Shown here piece after piece: positions 17,901-25,604 of a stretch of DNA of 64,000 nucleotides. The notes below the pieces were generated by a model. The model was not told the origin of the DNA. It saw only the letters and a list, made by a program, of their open reading frames with translations, and searched no databases. Source of the stretch: JAKVKY01 sp964293585 (lineage in GTDB: Bacteria > Bacillota > Negativicutes > Acidaminococcales > Acidaminococcaceae); contig CAXYYS010000003.1 in NCBI GenBank assembly GCA_964293585.1, positions 1 through 64,000 on the forward strand, read 5' to 3'. The first letter of the stretch is position 1. Each line of letters begins with the position of its first letter. A program made the translations under genes and the position numbers.

Positions 17901-19293
17901 TAAGCTGAGCGCGTACGGCAATTTGCCGGTGGATTTGTTCCGGGCTGCGGAAAACAGGCGTGATCCTAATGCCCAGATGAACATCAAAGTGAACCTGGAT
18001 GACGCCGGGTTAGGTATTTTAAGCGCAGTTAAAGGCGTGGACTGGGCGGTAGGTCCTACCCAGGGTACGGTGGTGGTTTCCGGTACGCTGGAAGAACCGC
18101 TGTTGAATGGTAAGATAGCCGTTAGTGATGGCGCCTTGAAACTTAAAAATGTTAATACTTTGATTGATAAGCTGAACCTGGATGTACAGTTTGCGGGGAA
18201 TAAGGTATTTATTAATAATATTTCAGCAACCCTGGGTAAAGGTACGGTTGCAGGCAGCGGTACTTATGCCTTGCGCAGTACGGCCAAGGATGCTTATCAC
18301 TTTACCCTGCAGGCCAAGAATGCTGACCTGGATGCAAATATCTTTAAGGGACGCATTAATGCCGACGTGGCTGTTTCTCCACAGTCATACATGGTAAATC
18401 GGCGTGCAGTCGGTTCCGAGAAAGAGATTTTTGGCTACAGACCTTTCGTGAAAGCAGATATACGCCTGGATGATGTTTTAATTAATATGCCTACGGTGCC
18501 TTCGTTTGGTGACAGTGATAGTAATATCGGGTTGGATGTTAACGTGACTCTGGGGCCGAAGGTTCATCTGTTTAATAAGTATCTGTATAATATGTGGCTG
18601 AAAGGCGGTCTGCATATAGGTGGCAGCACCAGGTATAAGATAGCGACCGGCAGCATGGAAGCAGTTAACGGTACTGTAACGTATCTGCGTACCATCTTTA
18701 AATTGAATAAGGCCGAGGCTCATTGGACGGTACCCGGTACCATCCTGCCTCATGTGGAAGTTGAGGCTGCTACCAAGTTTAACCGTTACCGCATTCTACT
18801 CAAGATTGGCGGAGATTTGTCCGGGGACCTGGTAACTGAACTGATAAGCGATCCGCCGCTTTCAAAATCTGCCATCATGAGGATGCTGACCTTGCAACGT
18901 GTTTCTGCCGGTAGTGATGAAGTGACGGGTGCAGACTTGCAAAACATGCTGACGGCGGGTCTGGAAACAGCGCTTTTAGGCGATGTGGAACAGTTTATCC
19001 GTCAGACTTTCGGTATCGACCAGTTCCGTGTCTATATGGGACGACTCAATTCCGGTGTGGATATTGATGCATCTAAGACCAGGGATTTGACACCAGAGGA
19101 GCGGAGCCAGTATAATTTCCTTGTAGGTAAAAATTTAACCGACCGGTTATCCGTAGGTTATACGGCAAGCTTCAACGGACAGTATAATAACCTGTATACG
19201 CAATACGCAGTCAGTGACCATATTAACTTTACGGCAGCCAGGGACCAGGATTCCCGGAAGAAAGTCAGCCTGGAGTATCGTATTTCTTTCTAG
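14998..19293 (+). CDS. tamB: TamB/AsmA-like translocation and assembly protein
   Basis: A 1431-residue protein with a single N-terminal membrane anchor (residues 14-36, LITGIVAAVAVVAGLGYYGLV) and then a very long, almost all-beta periplasmic region that would form the lipid-lined groove typical of AsmA/TamB proteins. The C-terminal TamB domain (DUF490) is clear from about residue 1150: KTRDLTPEERSQYNFLVGKN, LTDRLSVGYTASFNGQYNN, VSLEYRISF at the end. TamB proteins carry phospholipids between membranes and help insert some outer-membrane proteins with a BamA relative. No separate TamA is present; BamA encoded at 20761 may be the partner. ATG 14998 follows GGGGAGAGG. The sigma factor gene follows at 15 bases. 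Confidence 0.93.
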   Translation: MHKFWGKQQGFTNLITGIVAAVAVVAGLGYYGLVHYAAPRLLQEAGPQLGQMAQEYINGEVKVGSIAWNGGLTVAARQVQVLDKEGQLLAQVPQLAVAVNPLKALWNRDHAISTITLENPVVYLTRDAQDKWNFQNFLKPSQSDKTPFYGTVDVRKGLLYVQTPEGKWDFGVSGKVDAATNPNFALGVVVTGYGDTVKVDGVVNKETVGNLYIKAPHVALGPYAAWAKKYGQVENLKGTIAAVDLHWQNDGDQVDLSGTGVLDKLAGTYPLQGRQVPVDLSGNINFEKNYLALNRMQIGVDGQKLSLNGHLDYKDREKLQGYALVETPSFTWEGETVTNVKLPVDVVDSKILVNQARFDYGGGKIAINGSYEPKSGAVLAIADMNQVAITRGQFAQKPLTLAGSFGVQGTASKDKVNVNVVANTLQLTWQQIVMQVLDFDADITKDGYKLTNFSARAGAQGNLALSGAGTFAGALDFKGRLSDFPLAPFLAAAGQDGSGYASGDFKVSGTKDNLNFDGMTQLQQLQYGKVQIAEAHGLLHMRDSILDIHDYQVHMGGGTHVVNGTLNLQGSAPLADLTVRTEKVRAESLVAATGKDIQLTGNVDNEVHLVGSLDHPHVNGTVALTDGSAYGYLVDKAAGTYAYDDGALKLDNFVVNALSTTVTLNGTMDRAQNLDFAAQADNVDLEKLPVKDEQVALTGFVSAQGTLKGTLQQPLFSGKVKSKTFTVNGQEIDSLDGSLITNGKDINKLVATAEQKSTDSFSGLYAFDMNLNAPAQVLQGTINVSYGKLQSLMKMAKLDYDVDGEVTGSLDINRNGPGTGGEFHASVDNLRVHKLVYHQLLIDGHIKNKVVHIDDAHLEEKEGQPDKGFIAMGGDIDFGRRTLKLELGGRDANPAIITAVMKDPVEMTGTMNMAMQLSGSFDNPVGNASVEIDNGTVANVSVDKAVAMLSLKDDNVKLEQILLNRTQYKLSAYGNLPVDLFRAAENRRDPNAQMNIKVNLDDAGLGILSAVKGVDWAVGPTQGTVVVSGTLEEPLLNGKIAVSDGALKLKNVNTLIDKLNLDVQFAGNKVFINNISATLGKGTVAGSGTYALRSTAKDAYHFTLQAKNADLDANIFKGRINADVAVSPQSYMVNRRAVGSEKEIFGYRPFVKADIRLDDVLINMPTVPSFGDSDSNIGLDVNVTLGPKVHLFNKYLYNMWLKGGLHIGGSTRYKIATGSMEAVNGTVTYLRTIFKLNKAEAHWTVPGTILPHVEVEAATKFNRYRILLKIGGDLSGDLVTELISDPPLSKSAIMRMLTLQRVSAGSDEVTGADLQNMLTAGLETALLGDVEQFIRQTFGIDQFRVYMGRLNSGVDIDASKTRDLTPEERSQYNFLVGKNLTDRLSVGYTASFNGQYNNLYTQYAVSDHINFTAARDQDSRKKVSLEYRISF

Positions 19294-19308
19294 GAAAGAG
19301 GAAGCATC

Positions 19309-19944
19309 TTGTTACAGCAATATCTGGAAGAACTAAAAAAAATACCGCTTTTGTCCCGGGAGGAAGAGAGCCGGTTATGGGAACAGGATGCCGCCGGGGA
19401 TACGGTAGCGCATCAAAAGCTGATCACATCTTATCAGCCGCTGGTCTTTAAGCTGGCTATGGCTTTTCGCCTGACGGAGATTCTGACCCTGGAACTGATT
19501 CAGGAAGGAACCCTGGGTCTTTTGGAAGCCGCTGAAAGTTACGACTATCAGAAGGGAGTAGCGTTTAGTTTGTATGCTACTCACAGGATTAAGGGCTGTA
19601 TGTATGATTTCTTGCAGCAGGAGCAAAAAGCCCGCTACCTGTCCCTGGATGTAGAAAATGAGTTCGGCCGCACCCTTGCGGAAAGTTTGCCTTCAGAAGT
19701 GCTGGGACCCATGGAAATAGCGGAACGACATGCTCTTTCAGAAAAAGTGATCCTGGCGGTGGGGCGTCTGCCTGTTAAAGAGAAAATGGTCTTGGAAGGT
19801 ATTTTTATTGAGAATAAAAGTATTGCGGAGATGGCAGAGCTTATCCACGTAAGCACGGGGCACATCTATAGGTTGCAGGAGCAGGGCGTACGACGGATTC
19901 GGGGAATGTTGTCCAAGTTTATGCAAGAGTTTAAAAAAGATTGA
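19309..19944 (+). CDS. Sigma-70-family RNA polymerase sigma factor
   Basis: A 211-residue alternative sigma factor. Region 2 is visible at about residues 38-108: YQPLVFKLAMAFRLTEILTL, ELIQEGTLGLLEAAESYDYQ, KGVAFSLYATHRIKGCMYDF, including the aromatic residues used in promoter melting. A short region 3 follows (YLSLDVENEF), then region 4 at about 145-205 with a helix-turn-helix (NKSIAEMAELIHVSTGHIYR, LQEQGVRRIRGML). It is larger than ECF factors and resembles the SigB/SigF/FliA size class. The start is TTG at 19309. It follows tamB by 15 bases and so is probably co-transcribed with it, and it lies just upstream of bamA, suggesting control of envelope genes. That regulon is inference. Confidence 0.88.
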   Translation: MLQQYLEELKKIPLLSREEESRLWEQDAAGDTVAHQKLITSYQPLVFKLAMAFRLTEILTLELIQEGTLGLLEAAESYDYQKGVAFSLYATHRIKGCMYDFLQQEQKARYLSLDVENEFGRTLAESLPSEVLGPMEIAERHALSEKVILAVGRLPVKEKMVLEGIFIENKSIAEMAELIHVSTGHIYRLQEQGVRRIRGMLSKFMQEFKKD

Positions 19945-19959
19945 GCAAGAAAAAAAGTG

Positions 19960-20064
19960 CAAGTGACTTTTAAATAGGCAAAAATACCCATATAGTTCCG
20001 TTAATTATCTAAAAATGCTTTATTTTTGCCAAGTGAAAAAATAAGGGCAAAAAAGGATTATAAT
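19960..20064 (+). promoter_or_regulatory. Repeated motif and -10 box between sigma gene and next gene
   Basis: Two copies of a composite element occur here: CAAGTGA, 10 bases, GGCAAAAA (19960-19984) and CAAGTGA, 9 bases, GGCAAAAA (20030-20053). The second copy is also overlapped by an inverted repeat, TTTTTGCC (20023-20030) with GGCAAAAA (20046-20053). A TATAAT follows at 20059-20064 with no good -35 at standard spacing. The layout suggests a regulated promoter with two binding sites, possibly involving the adjacent sigma factor. The binding protein is unknown. Confidence 0.5.
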
Positions 20065-20119
20065 ATAAGTTATCCTAAATTTGTAATATAGGTTGAGCAG
20101 ACCGGGAAGGAGTCAGGCC

Positions 20120-20728
20120 ATGGGCGAACGTAATTCTTTGTGCGAGCGTATCCGTAATGCCAGGGCTAATCTTGCTAATGCCGAGCAAAGTTTTCAGGCT
20201 AAGCAGGATGTCCGGGGCGAACTGGATTTGATGCTGGCTGAAGCAGAGATGCAAAATTTGCGTAAACGCCGGACCAGGCGGATGCTATGGACAAGGCAGT
20301 TGCTGGCAGGCCTGTGTGCGGTCCTGGTATTGCTGGGTGGTTATGGAGGCTGGTTGTGGGCACACGCCCGGGAGAAAGAATTTCCAGAAGTGCCGGCAGT
20401 GACAGCAGCAGCCCAGGTTGATACCGGTGGACAAGCCGTCGGTGTTGTCAAGACAAGTCCGGCAGCTAATGCTTCCCCGGCGGCGTCAGTTCCTAAAGCG
20501 GCAGCAGCACTTACAGATAAAGCGGTTGCAGGGACAGAGGCACGCCAGGTGCAGGAGCGGCCAACAGTGCCTGTTCAGCAGGTGGAGATACCAGTGGCAG
20601 CCTCGGAGAGGCAGCAGCAGTTACAGCCGCCGGTTCGTGTACCGCAGCAGACCAACGTACAACTTTCTTCACAACAGTTGCATCAACTGGTGCGCTCCGG
20701 CCGCCAGACTTTAAATAGTAATAAATAA
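20120..20728 (+). CDS. Single-pass membrane protein; candidate anti-sigma factor (unproven)
   Basis: I do not recognise a family for this 202-residue protein. Residues 1-60 are charged and helical (cytoplasmic by the positive-inside rule, with KRRTRRMLWTR before the membrane), residues about 58-77 form one transmembrane helix (LLAGLCAVLVLLGGYGGWLW), and the rest is a low-complexity periplasmic region rich in Ala, Val, Pro and Gln. This topology fits both a TonB-like linker and a transmembrane anti-sigma factor such as RseA. Its place directly after a sigma factor gene and directly before bamA favours the second idea, but there is no recognised anti-sigma motif. ATG 20120 follows GAAGGAG; a TTG at 20093 is a longer alternative. 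The bamA start is 32 bases downstream. Confidence 0.65.
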   Translation: MGERNSLCERIRNARANLANAEQSFQAKQDVRGELDLMLAEAEMQNLRKRRTRRMLWTRQLLAGLCAVLVLLGGYGGWLWAHAREKEFPEVPAVTAAAQVDTGGQAVGVVKTSPAANASPAASVPKAAAALTDKAVAGTEARQVQERPTVPVQQVEIPVAASERQQQLQPPVRVPQQTNVQLSSQQLHQLVRSGRQTLNSNK

Positions 20729-20760
20729 AATGAAAACTAGTTAATGGGGAGGACCACATA

Positions 20761-22731
20761 ATGAACAAGAAACTCTTAGCAATGCAGTTGAGCACAGGTT
20801 TTGCAGCAGCTTTTCTGGCCGTGGCGCCTGTGTATGCCGAAACCAACCCGACGATGTCTCAGCCGGTATCTGCCAGCAAGAAAGGCAGCGTAATACTGCC
20901 GAAGGCAGAACCCAGCGGCAATATCAGCGTACCGGCAGAACGGGACAATGCTAACGCCAACCCTGCGGCAGAGCTGAAAAATGCACCTACCAGTCTGACG
21001 GTAGGCGCCCATGAGGCCATTGCTCCCTATGTGGGGCAGACTATCACCAAGGTTACGGTGACCGGCAATTCCCTCATTAAAACGGCAGATGTGATGACGG
21101 CGGTTCGGATTAAACCGGGCACCAAGCTGACCGAAGAAGGCATCAATAAGGATTTACAGTCTTTGTACGAGATGGGCTGGTTCTATGATCTGGCGCCCAG
21201 TTTCCAGAGGGTTCCGGAAGGCGTCCAGGTTACTTATCATGTCAGCGAGAACCCTATTTACAAAGGCCTGGAAATTAAAGGTAATAGCAAGATGAGCAAA
21301 GAGCAGATTACCAAGGTCTTCGATATGGCTACCGGTAAGATCCTGAATATCCGTCAGGTAAATACCCGTGTGCAACGTTTGGAAGCAGATTATAACCAGC
21401 AGGGTTATATCCTGGCCCGGGTTACGGATTTAAAGATGCGTCCGGACGGAATCCTGGAAATCCATGTGAACGAGGGTATCATTGAAGGCTTTAAGGTTAA
21501 AGGCAATGTCAAGACTAAGGATAAGGTCATCCTGCGGGAAATCCGCATGAAGAAAGGTGATCCTTTTAACGCCAAGATTGCCCGCCGCAGCATGCAGCGT
21601 ATTTACAACCTGGGTTATTTTGAAGACGTGAACATGAAACTAAATCCCGGCCGGGAGCCTAATGCCGTGGAAATGGAAGTAACAGTGGTGGAAGGCAATA
21701 CAGGTACTTTTGGTATCGGCGCCGGTTATAGCGATGCAGATGGTTTTATCGGCATGATTTCCCTGGGTGATAAGAACTTCCGGGGTACGGGGGATTCTAT
21801 CAACCTGCGTTGGGAATTCGGCGGCAATGAACATAACAACAGGAACTATGAGTTGTCTTATACCAAGCCCTGGATCGATCAAAAAGAAACTTCGGCTACT
21901 TTCACCATTTACGATATGACTAATGAATACGCCGATTATAACCGTGACGCAGATGAAATAGCCCGGTATGATAAGCAGCGCAGAGGCCAGGAAATTACGC
22001 TGAGCCGTAAGACGGATAACGAATTTATCAGTAATTATATTACTTTGAAGAACCGCAATGATACCTATAAAGGTGTGGCCAGCGGCTATGAGAGTGATAC
22101 CCAGTACTACGAGAGTTCATATGATACGATATATCCAAAGGAGTTTAGTGGTACTACAACAGCAGAAGAACGGCGTAATGATAACTTTGGTATAACCAGG
22201 AGTATTACTTTGGCCAGAGTATTCGATTCCCGGGATAATATCTATGATCCCCATGAAGGCAAACGTAATTCCTATTCCGTCGAGCAATCCGGGTTAGGCG
22301 GCGACTTTACCTTTACCAAGTTCGCCGTGGATTACCGGTATTATTATCGCCAGCATGGCGAGAACGTTATCGCCATGGAATTAGGCGCCGGTTATGCTAA
22401 CGGCGATATGCCGCTGAGCCAGCGCTTCTCTATGGGCGGCGCCGATACCCTGCGTGGTTACAAGGATGACCAGTTCCGCGGTAACAGTATGCTCCGCGGT
22501 ACGGTAGAATATCGTATTCCTATCGTGAAGAAAGTACAGGGCGTGCTGTTCGTAGATAGCGGTTATGCCTGGGATAAACGTTACGATGAAAAGAATTTTG
22601 ACTTGGGACTGATTAAGGTTGGCTACGGTATCGGCATGCGTATCAGCTCGCCTTTAGGACCGATTAAGCTGGATTACGGCCGCGGCAGTAACGGCGGCAG
22701 GTTCCACTTTAGTTTCGGCGGCCAGTTCTAA
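20761..22731 (+). CDS. bamA: Outer-membrane protein assembly factor BamA (Omp85)
   Basis: BamA inserts beta-barrel proteins into the outer membrane. The 656-residue protein has a signal peptide (residues 1-26), a linker of about 60 residues, then three POTRA domains (about 90-165, starting TITKVTVTGNSLI; 166-240, starting IYKGLEIKGNSKM; 241-315, starting IIEGFKVKGNVKT) instead of the five in E. coli. The 16-strand barrel region runs from about 316 and includes the lid-loop motif LRGY (TLRGYKDDQFRGN) and the C-terminal strand FHFSFGGQF ending in phenylalanine. ATG 20761 follows GGGGAGGA. It is followed 16 bases later by an unknown barrel-like protein and then by OmpH chaperones, a standard BamA neighbourhood. 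Confidence 0.96.
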   Translation: MNKKLLAMQLSTGFAAAFLAVAPVYAETNPTMSQPVSASKKGSVILPKAEPSGNISVPAERDNANANPAAELKNAPTSLTVGAHEAIAPYVGQTITKVTVTGNSLIKTADVMTAVRIKPGTKLTEEGINKDLQSLYEMGWFYDLAPSFQRVPEGVQVTYHVSENPIYKGLEIKGNSKMSKEQITKVFDMATGKILNIRQVNTRVQRLEADYNQQGYILARVTDLKMRPDGILEIHVNEGIIEGFKVKGNVKTKDKVILREIRMKKGDPFNAKIARRSMQRIYNLGYFEDVNMKLNPGREPNAVEMEVTVVEGNTGTFGIGAGYSDADGFIGMISLGDKNFRGTGDSINLRWEFGGNEHNNRNYELSYTKPWIDQKETSATFTIYDMTNEYADYNRDADEIARYDKQRRGQEITLSRKTDNEFISNYITLKNRNDTYKGVASGYESDTQYYESSYDTIYPKEFSGTTTAEERRNDNFGITRSITLARVFDSRDNIYDPHEGKRNSYSVEQSGLGGDFTFTKFAVDYRYYYRQHGENVIAMELGAGYANGDMPLSQRFSMGGADTLRGYKDDQFRGNSMLRGTVEYRIPIVKKVQGVLFVDSGYAWDKRYDEKNFDLGLIKVGYGIGMRISSPLGPIKLDYGRGSNGGRFHFSFGGQF

Positions 22732-22747
22732 TCCGGCTGCAGAAGCT

Positions 22748-24010
22748 ATGAAGAAGTTGGTAATGGTCCTGTGCTTCTGTCTGATGTGGGCAACAGCCGC
22801 TTGGGCTGAACCCGTTACGGTGGTACAGGTGGTTGTACAAGACAGCCGGGGCGGCACTAGTATCCCGCTACTCCAGAAAATGACAGAGAGCATGCAAGTT
22901 GTGGCACAGCAGCTGTTTCTGGGTAAGGGTACAGAGAAAATCGCAGGAGATATTCCCGGGTATGAGAAACTTTTAGGTGAGGTGGCAGACAGGGTCCTGA
23001 CCGGTTACACTACGGAAAAAGTGGTGCTGGCGCCTGGTAAGACTACGGTGGTCACCTTTACCATCTTCCCCTGGAGTAATGTGATCCATAACCCGATTAT
23101 TGATTTACAATTTTCCGGCGTGAGTCCTACGATGGCTGCGTACCTGCAAGAGAAGATGCCAGGTTTGAAACAACGACTGTCCGGGATGCTGGAAGGTGCG
23201 TCCCTGGATGCGGTGGACTGGGCAGGCAGTGTCTTGCGTACCCAGATTCGCAGTGAGGTGGAACGCCAGCTGCCGGAGTTTAAGGCGGCAGTAGACCTGG
23301 TGGAACAACATGACCAGGTTATTTTGCAGGTAGTGGTATATCCGGTAGGCGAAGTTGTTCGCCGGGTACAGTATGAGATGTTATCCCGTTCGGTCCCTAA
23401 CGTACTTTTGATTAACATGAAGGATCGGTATGCAGAAAAGGTTAACAACCTGCGGGGCCTGCCGGTAAGTTTTGTAGCACAGAATCGCCGGGAACTGGAA
23501 GAGATGTTTTTGGAACAGTTGCGTAGCGAACAGATGGTGGGTGCTTATCACCTGACTCCATCCGTATCTCTGGTGCCGGGTGTAAATTTGCTGGCTGATC
23601 TGACCGTGGAATCTAAGGATTATAAGATTTGGTTTGAAGGATACGGCGATATCGGCCGCCGGGAAAATAATTTATCCGGCCGCGCCCATATGGGACGATA
23701 TTTTTCACCCAATGACGAAGTCTTTGGCGAGGTCGGCGTTAAGCTGGACGATGTGGCCTGGGATTTTAGCGGCGGCTATGCCTGGCATGAAGGTAAGACC
23801 ACGTTGTCTTATATGCGCCGGGCGCCGACAGCCGAAAATGTCTACCGGGTGGAATATGATTTTGGCCCTAAATGGCGGTTGCGCTACGAATACTGGCGCG
23901 GCAGCAATGTGAAGGAATACGCGATTCGTTACCGCATTCATGAATTCTTAAGTGGTGAATATGTTTATTCCACAGATAAGTCCTATTTCCGGATTGTGGG
24001 CAACTTGTAA
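22748..24010 (+). CDS. Uncharacterised exported protein with barrel-like C-terminus
   Basis: No family is recognised. The 420-residue protein has a signal peptide (residues 1-20, MKKLVMVLCFCLMWATAAWA). Residues 21-280 look like mixed alpha/beta periplasmic domains, perhaps two POTRA-sized modules (TVVQVVVQDSRGG; VILQVVVYPVGEVVRRVQYE). From about residue 285 to the end, the sequence is a run of amphipathic strands with short turns (LLADLTVESKDYKIWFEGYG, AWDFSGGYAWHEGKTTLSYM, WRLRYEYWRGSNVKEYAIRY), about eight to ten strands. This looks like a small outer-membrane barrel. It follows bamA by 16 bases, so it is likely co-transcribed and may work in outer-membrane assembly. Other options are a surface protein or an OMP substrate. 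Confidence 0.75.
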   Translation: MKKLVMVLCFCLMWATAAWAEPVTVVQVVVQDSRGGTSIPLLQKMTESMQVVAQQLFLGKGTEKIAGDIPGYEKLLGEVADRVLTGYTTEKVVLAPGKTTVVTFTIFPWSNVIHNPIIDLQFSGVSPTMAAYLQEKMPGLKQRLSGMLEGASLDAVDWAGSVLRTQIRSEVERQLPEFKAAVDLVEQHDQVILQVVVYPVGEVVRRVQYEMLSRSVPNVLLINMKDRYAEKVNNLRGLPVSFVAQNRRELEEMFLEQLRSEQMVGAYHLTPSVSLVPGVNLLADLTVESKDYKIWFEGYGDIGRRENNLSGRAHMGRYFSPNDEVFGEVGVKLDDVAWDFSGGYAWHEGKTTLSYMRRAPTAENVYRVEYDFGPKWRLRYEYWRGSNVKEYAIRYRIHEFLSGEYVYSTDKSYFRIVGNL

Positions 24011-24063
24011 GAAGACCTGACGATATTTCTCAAAAATTTGATTGGAGAATATCTGTGAAATGG

Positions 24064-24092
24064 TTGAAAGAATTGGGCTGTACTGATATAAT
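24064..24092 (+). promoter_or_regulatory. Strong promoter with extended -10 for the OmpH genes
   Basis: TTGAAA (24064-24069), a 17-base spacer and TATAAT (24087-24092) preceded by TGA, which gives an extended -10 (TGnTATAAT). It lies 55 bases after the previous stop and about 40 before the first ompH-like start. Confidence 0.82.
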
Positions 24093-24131
24093 AACTAAGT
24101 AAATTTAAGAAGAAAGCAGGTATTTTTTATC

Positions 24132-24626
24132 ATGATGGAAAAATTACGTGACCCGAAAAATGTAAAGTTTATATCTCTGTTGATTGCAGCTATTTTCGTT
24201 ATCGGTTGCTTTACGATCGCTCTGACCTCCGGTGGTTTTGGCGGCAACGTGGCTTCAGCTGCGTCCAGCAATTCCGCTATCGGCGTGGTCAACTATCAGA
24301 TGCTGGTTTCTCAGGCACCTGAACTGGCTGGGATTAGAGAGACCATGCAAACGGAGATTAAAAATACCCGTGATGAGTTTAACGAGAAGAGCAAGAATAT
24401 GAACGCTACCGAAAAAGAGCGTTACTATAAACAGCTCCAGGAACGTCTGGGCAACCGGGAAAAAGAACTGATGGACCCGGTTATCAAGGGTATTGAAGCC
24501 GCCATTAAGAAAGTTGCGGATAAAAAAGGCTTGTCCGTAGTGGTAGATAAGAATACCGTTATTTATGGCGGTACCGATATTACGGATGAAGTATCGAAAT
24601 CCATGACCAGTGGTGCGAAGAAATAA
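24132..24626 (+). CDS. OmpH/Skp-family periplasmic chaperone, paralogue 1
   Basis: Skp-type proteins hold unfolded outer-membrane proteins in the periplasm. The 164-residue protein has an N-terminal hydrophobic segment (about residues 12-32, KFISLLIAAIFVIGCFTIAL), acting as a signal peptide or anchor, then the family start IGVVNYQMLVSQAPELAGIR. A charged coiled-coil arm covers about residues 75-125, and the C-terminal strand and tail contain GLSVVVDKNTVIYGGTDITD. It ends with a DITDEV motif shared with the paralogue at 25605 and partly with that at 24679. Either ATG of the ATGATG at 24132 may be used. It has its own promoter and is followed by a terminator hairpin. Confidence 0.85.
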   Translation: MMEKLRDPKNVKFISLLIAAIFVIGCFTIALTSGGFGGNVASAASSNSAIGVVNYQMLVSQAPELAGIRETMQTEIKNTRDEFNEKSKNMNATEKERYYKQLQERLGNREKELMDPVIKGIEAAIKKVADKKGLSVVVDKNTVIYGGTDITDEVSKSMTSGAKK

Positions 24627-24629
24627 CGA

Positions 24630-24654
24630 AAGGAGGCTCTTGTGAGCCTCTTTT
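24630..24654 (+). terminator. Hairpin between OmpH paralogues 1 and 2
   Basis: GAGGCTC (24633-24639) pairs with GAGCCTC (24644-24650) around TTGT, flanked by AAAG and TTTT. The next gene starts 25 bases on, so this is probably a partial terminator that lowers expression of the two lipoprotein paralogues. Confidence 0.72.
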
Positions 24655-24678
24655 CCCATGTGTTGAAGAGGTGGAATT

Positions 24679-25590
24679 ATGCGTTGGCTGACAATTTTCA
24701 TAATGATTGTGTCAATGCTTACCTCCGCCTGCGGCATGCACGGTACTACTGCAGATAAGATTGCAGTGGTAGACTGGGAAAAGGTTTTAGCGGCACACCC
24801 GAAACAGGAACAGCTGAAAGCTGCTAAAGATGCTTATGATGCATTGGTTTTCAACCGGCGCAACCAGGTGGTAACCGGTAGGACACAATTGGCGGCCCTG
24901 GCGCGTTTGCAGCAGTTAAAACAGAATAGTAAGCAGAATTTTTTGGCAGCAGATTTTAATACCCGGCTGGCCGAACGGGAAACCGTGGAGCAGGATAAAT
25001 TGCGAACTGCGTATCAGGAAGCTCTGGTAAAGGTTCAGGCTTCGTTGACGCAGGCTGAGCAACGTCAGGCGGATGAGTATAAGTTAAGGCTGTTTAATCT
25101 GCGGCTCCGGTACGAGTCCCTGCACCTGAAAAATGCGGAAAGAAATAAGCTGAAAGCGGAGATTGACCAGCTGGAAGCTGCCCGTAATGCTTTCAGGTAC
25201 AAGCTGGCGCAGCGCCAGCAGGCGGAGATAGCCCGGATTATGGAACCACAGCGGGCGGCAGCCAGGGACAGGATGCAGGCTTATGCTGAAGAACTGCACG
25301 CACAGATGCGGACAGAGATGCAGCAGGGTGTCGCTAAAGACGCTGCGGCTTTTGCCCAGACGCCGGACCAGCTGAAAGATTTGCTGGCTTCGGTGGATAA
25401 GGAGCTGGATAACAGGCAGCAGCTGGTAGATAAGCTGCAGGATGCCATGAAAAAAGATGTGGAAAGTGCTGTGATGAAACTGGCTAAGAGCCGTAAATAC
25501 ACGGTGGTTTTCCATAAGTACAGGGTGAACGTTAAGGCTGACGATATTACCCAAGATGTGATTAATGAGTTAAAAAATATGAAACAATAA
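24679..25590 (+). CDS. OmpH/Skp-like lipoprotein, paralogue 2 (long coiled coil)
   Basis: A 303-residue protein, nearly twice normal Skp length. Residues 1-18 form a lipoprotein signal peptide with lipobox LTSAC, so the mature protein should be lipid-anchored. The family start follows (KIAVVDWEKVLAAHPKQEQL), and the middle (residues 70-230) is an extended coiled coil dominated by Gln, Ala, Glu, Arg and Lys, including a stretch like KAEIDQLEAARNAFRYKLAQ. The end returns to the Skp core (YTVVFHKYRVNVKADDITQD). The extra length could give a longer reach or a larger client cavity. ATG 24679 follows AAGAGGTGG. Confidence 0.8.
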   Translation: MRWLTIFIMIVSMLTSACGMHGTTADKIAVVDWEKVLAAHPKQEQLKAAKDAYDALVFNRRNQVVTGRTQLAALARLQQLKQNSKQNFLAADFNTRLAERETVEQDKLRTAYQEALVKVQASLTQAEQRQADEYKLRLFNLRLRYESLHLKNAERNKLKAEIDQLEAARNAFRYKLAQRQQAEIARIMEPQRAAARDRMQAYAEELHAQMRTEMQQGVAKDAAAFAQTPDQLKDLLASVDKELDNRQQLVDKLQDAMKKDVESAVMKLAKSRKYTVVFHKYRVNVKADDITQDVINELKNMKQ

Positions 25591-25604
25591 GGAAGGTTAA
25601 GAGC

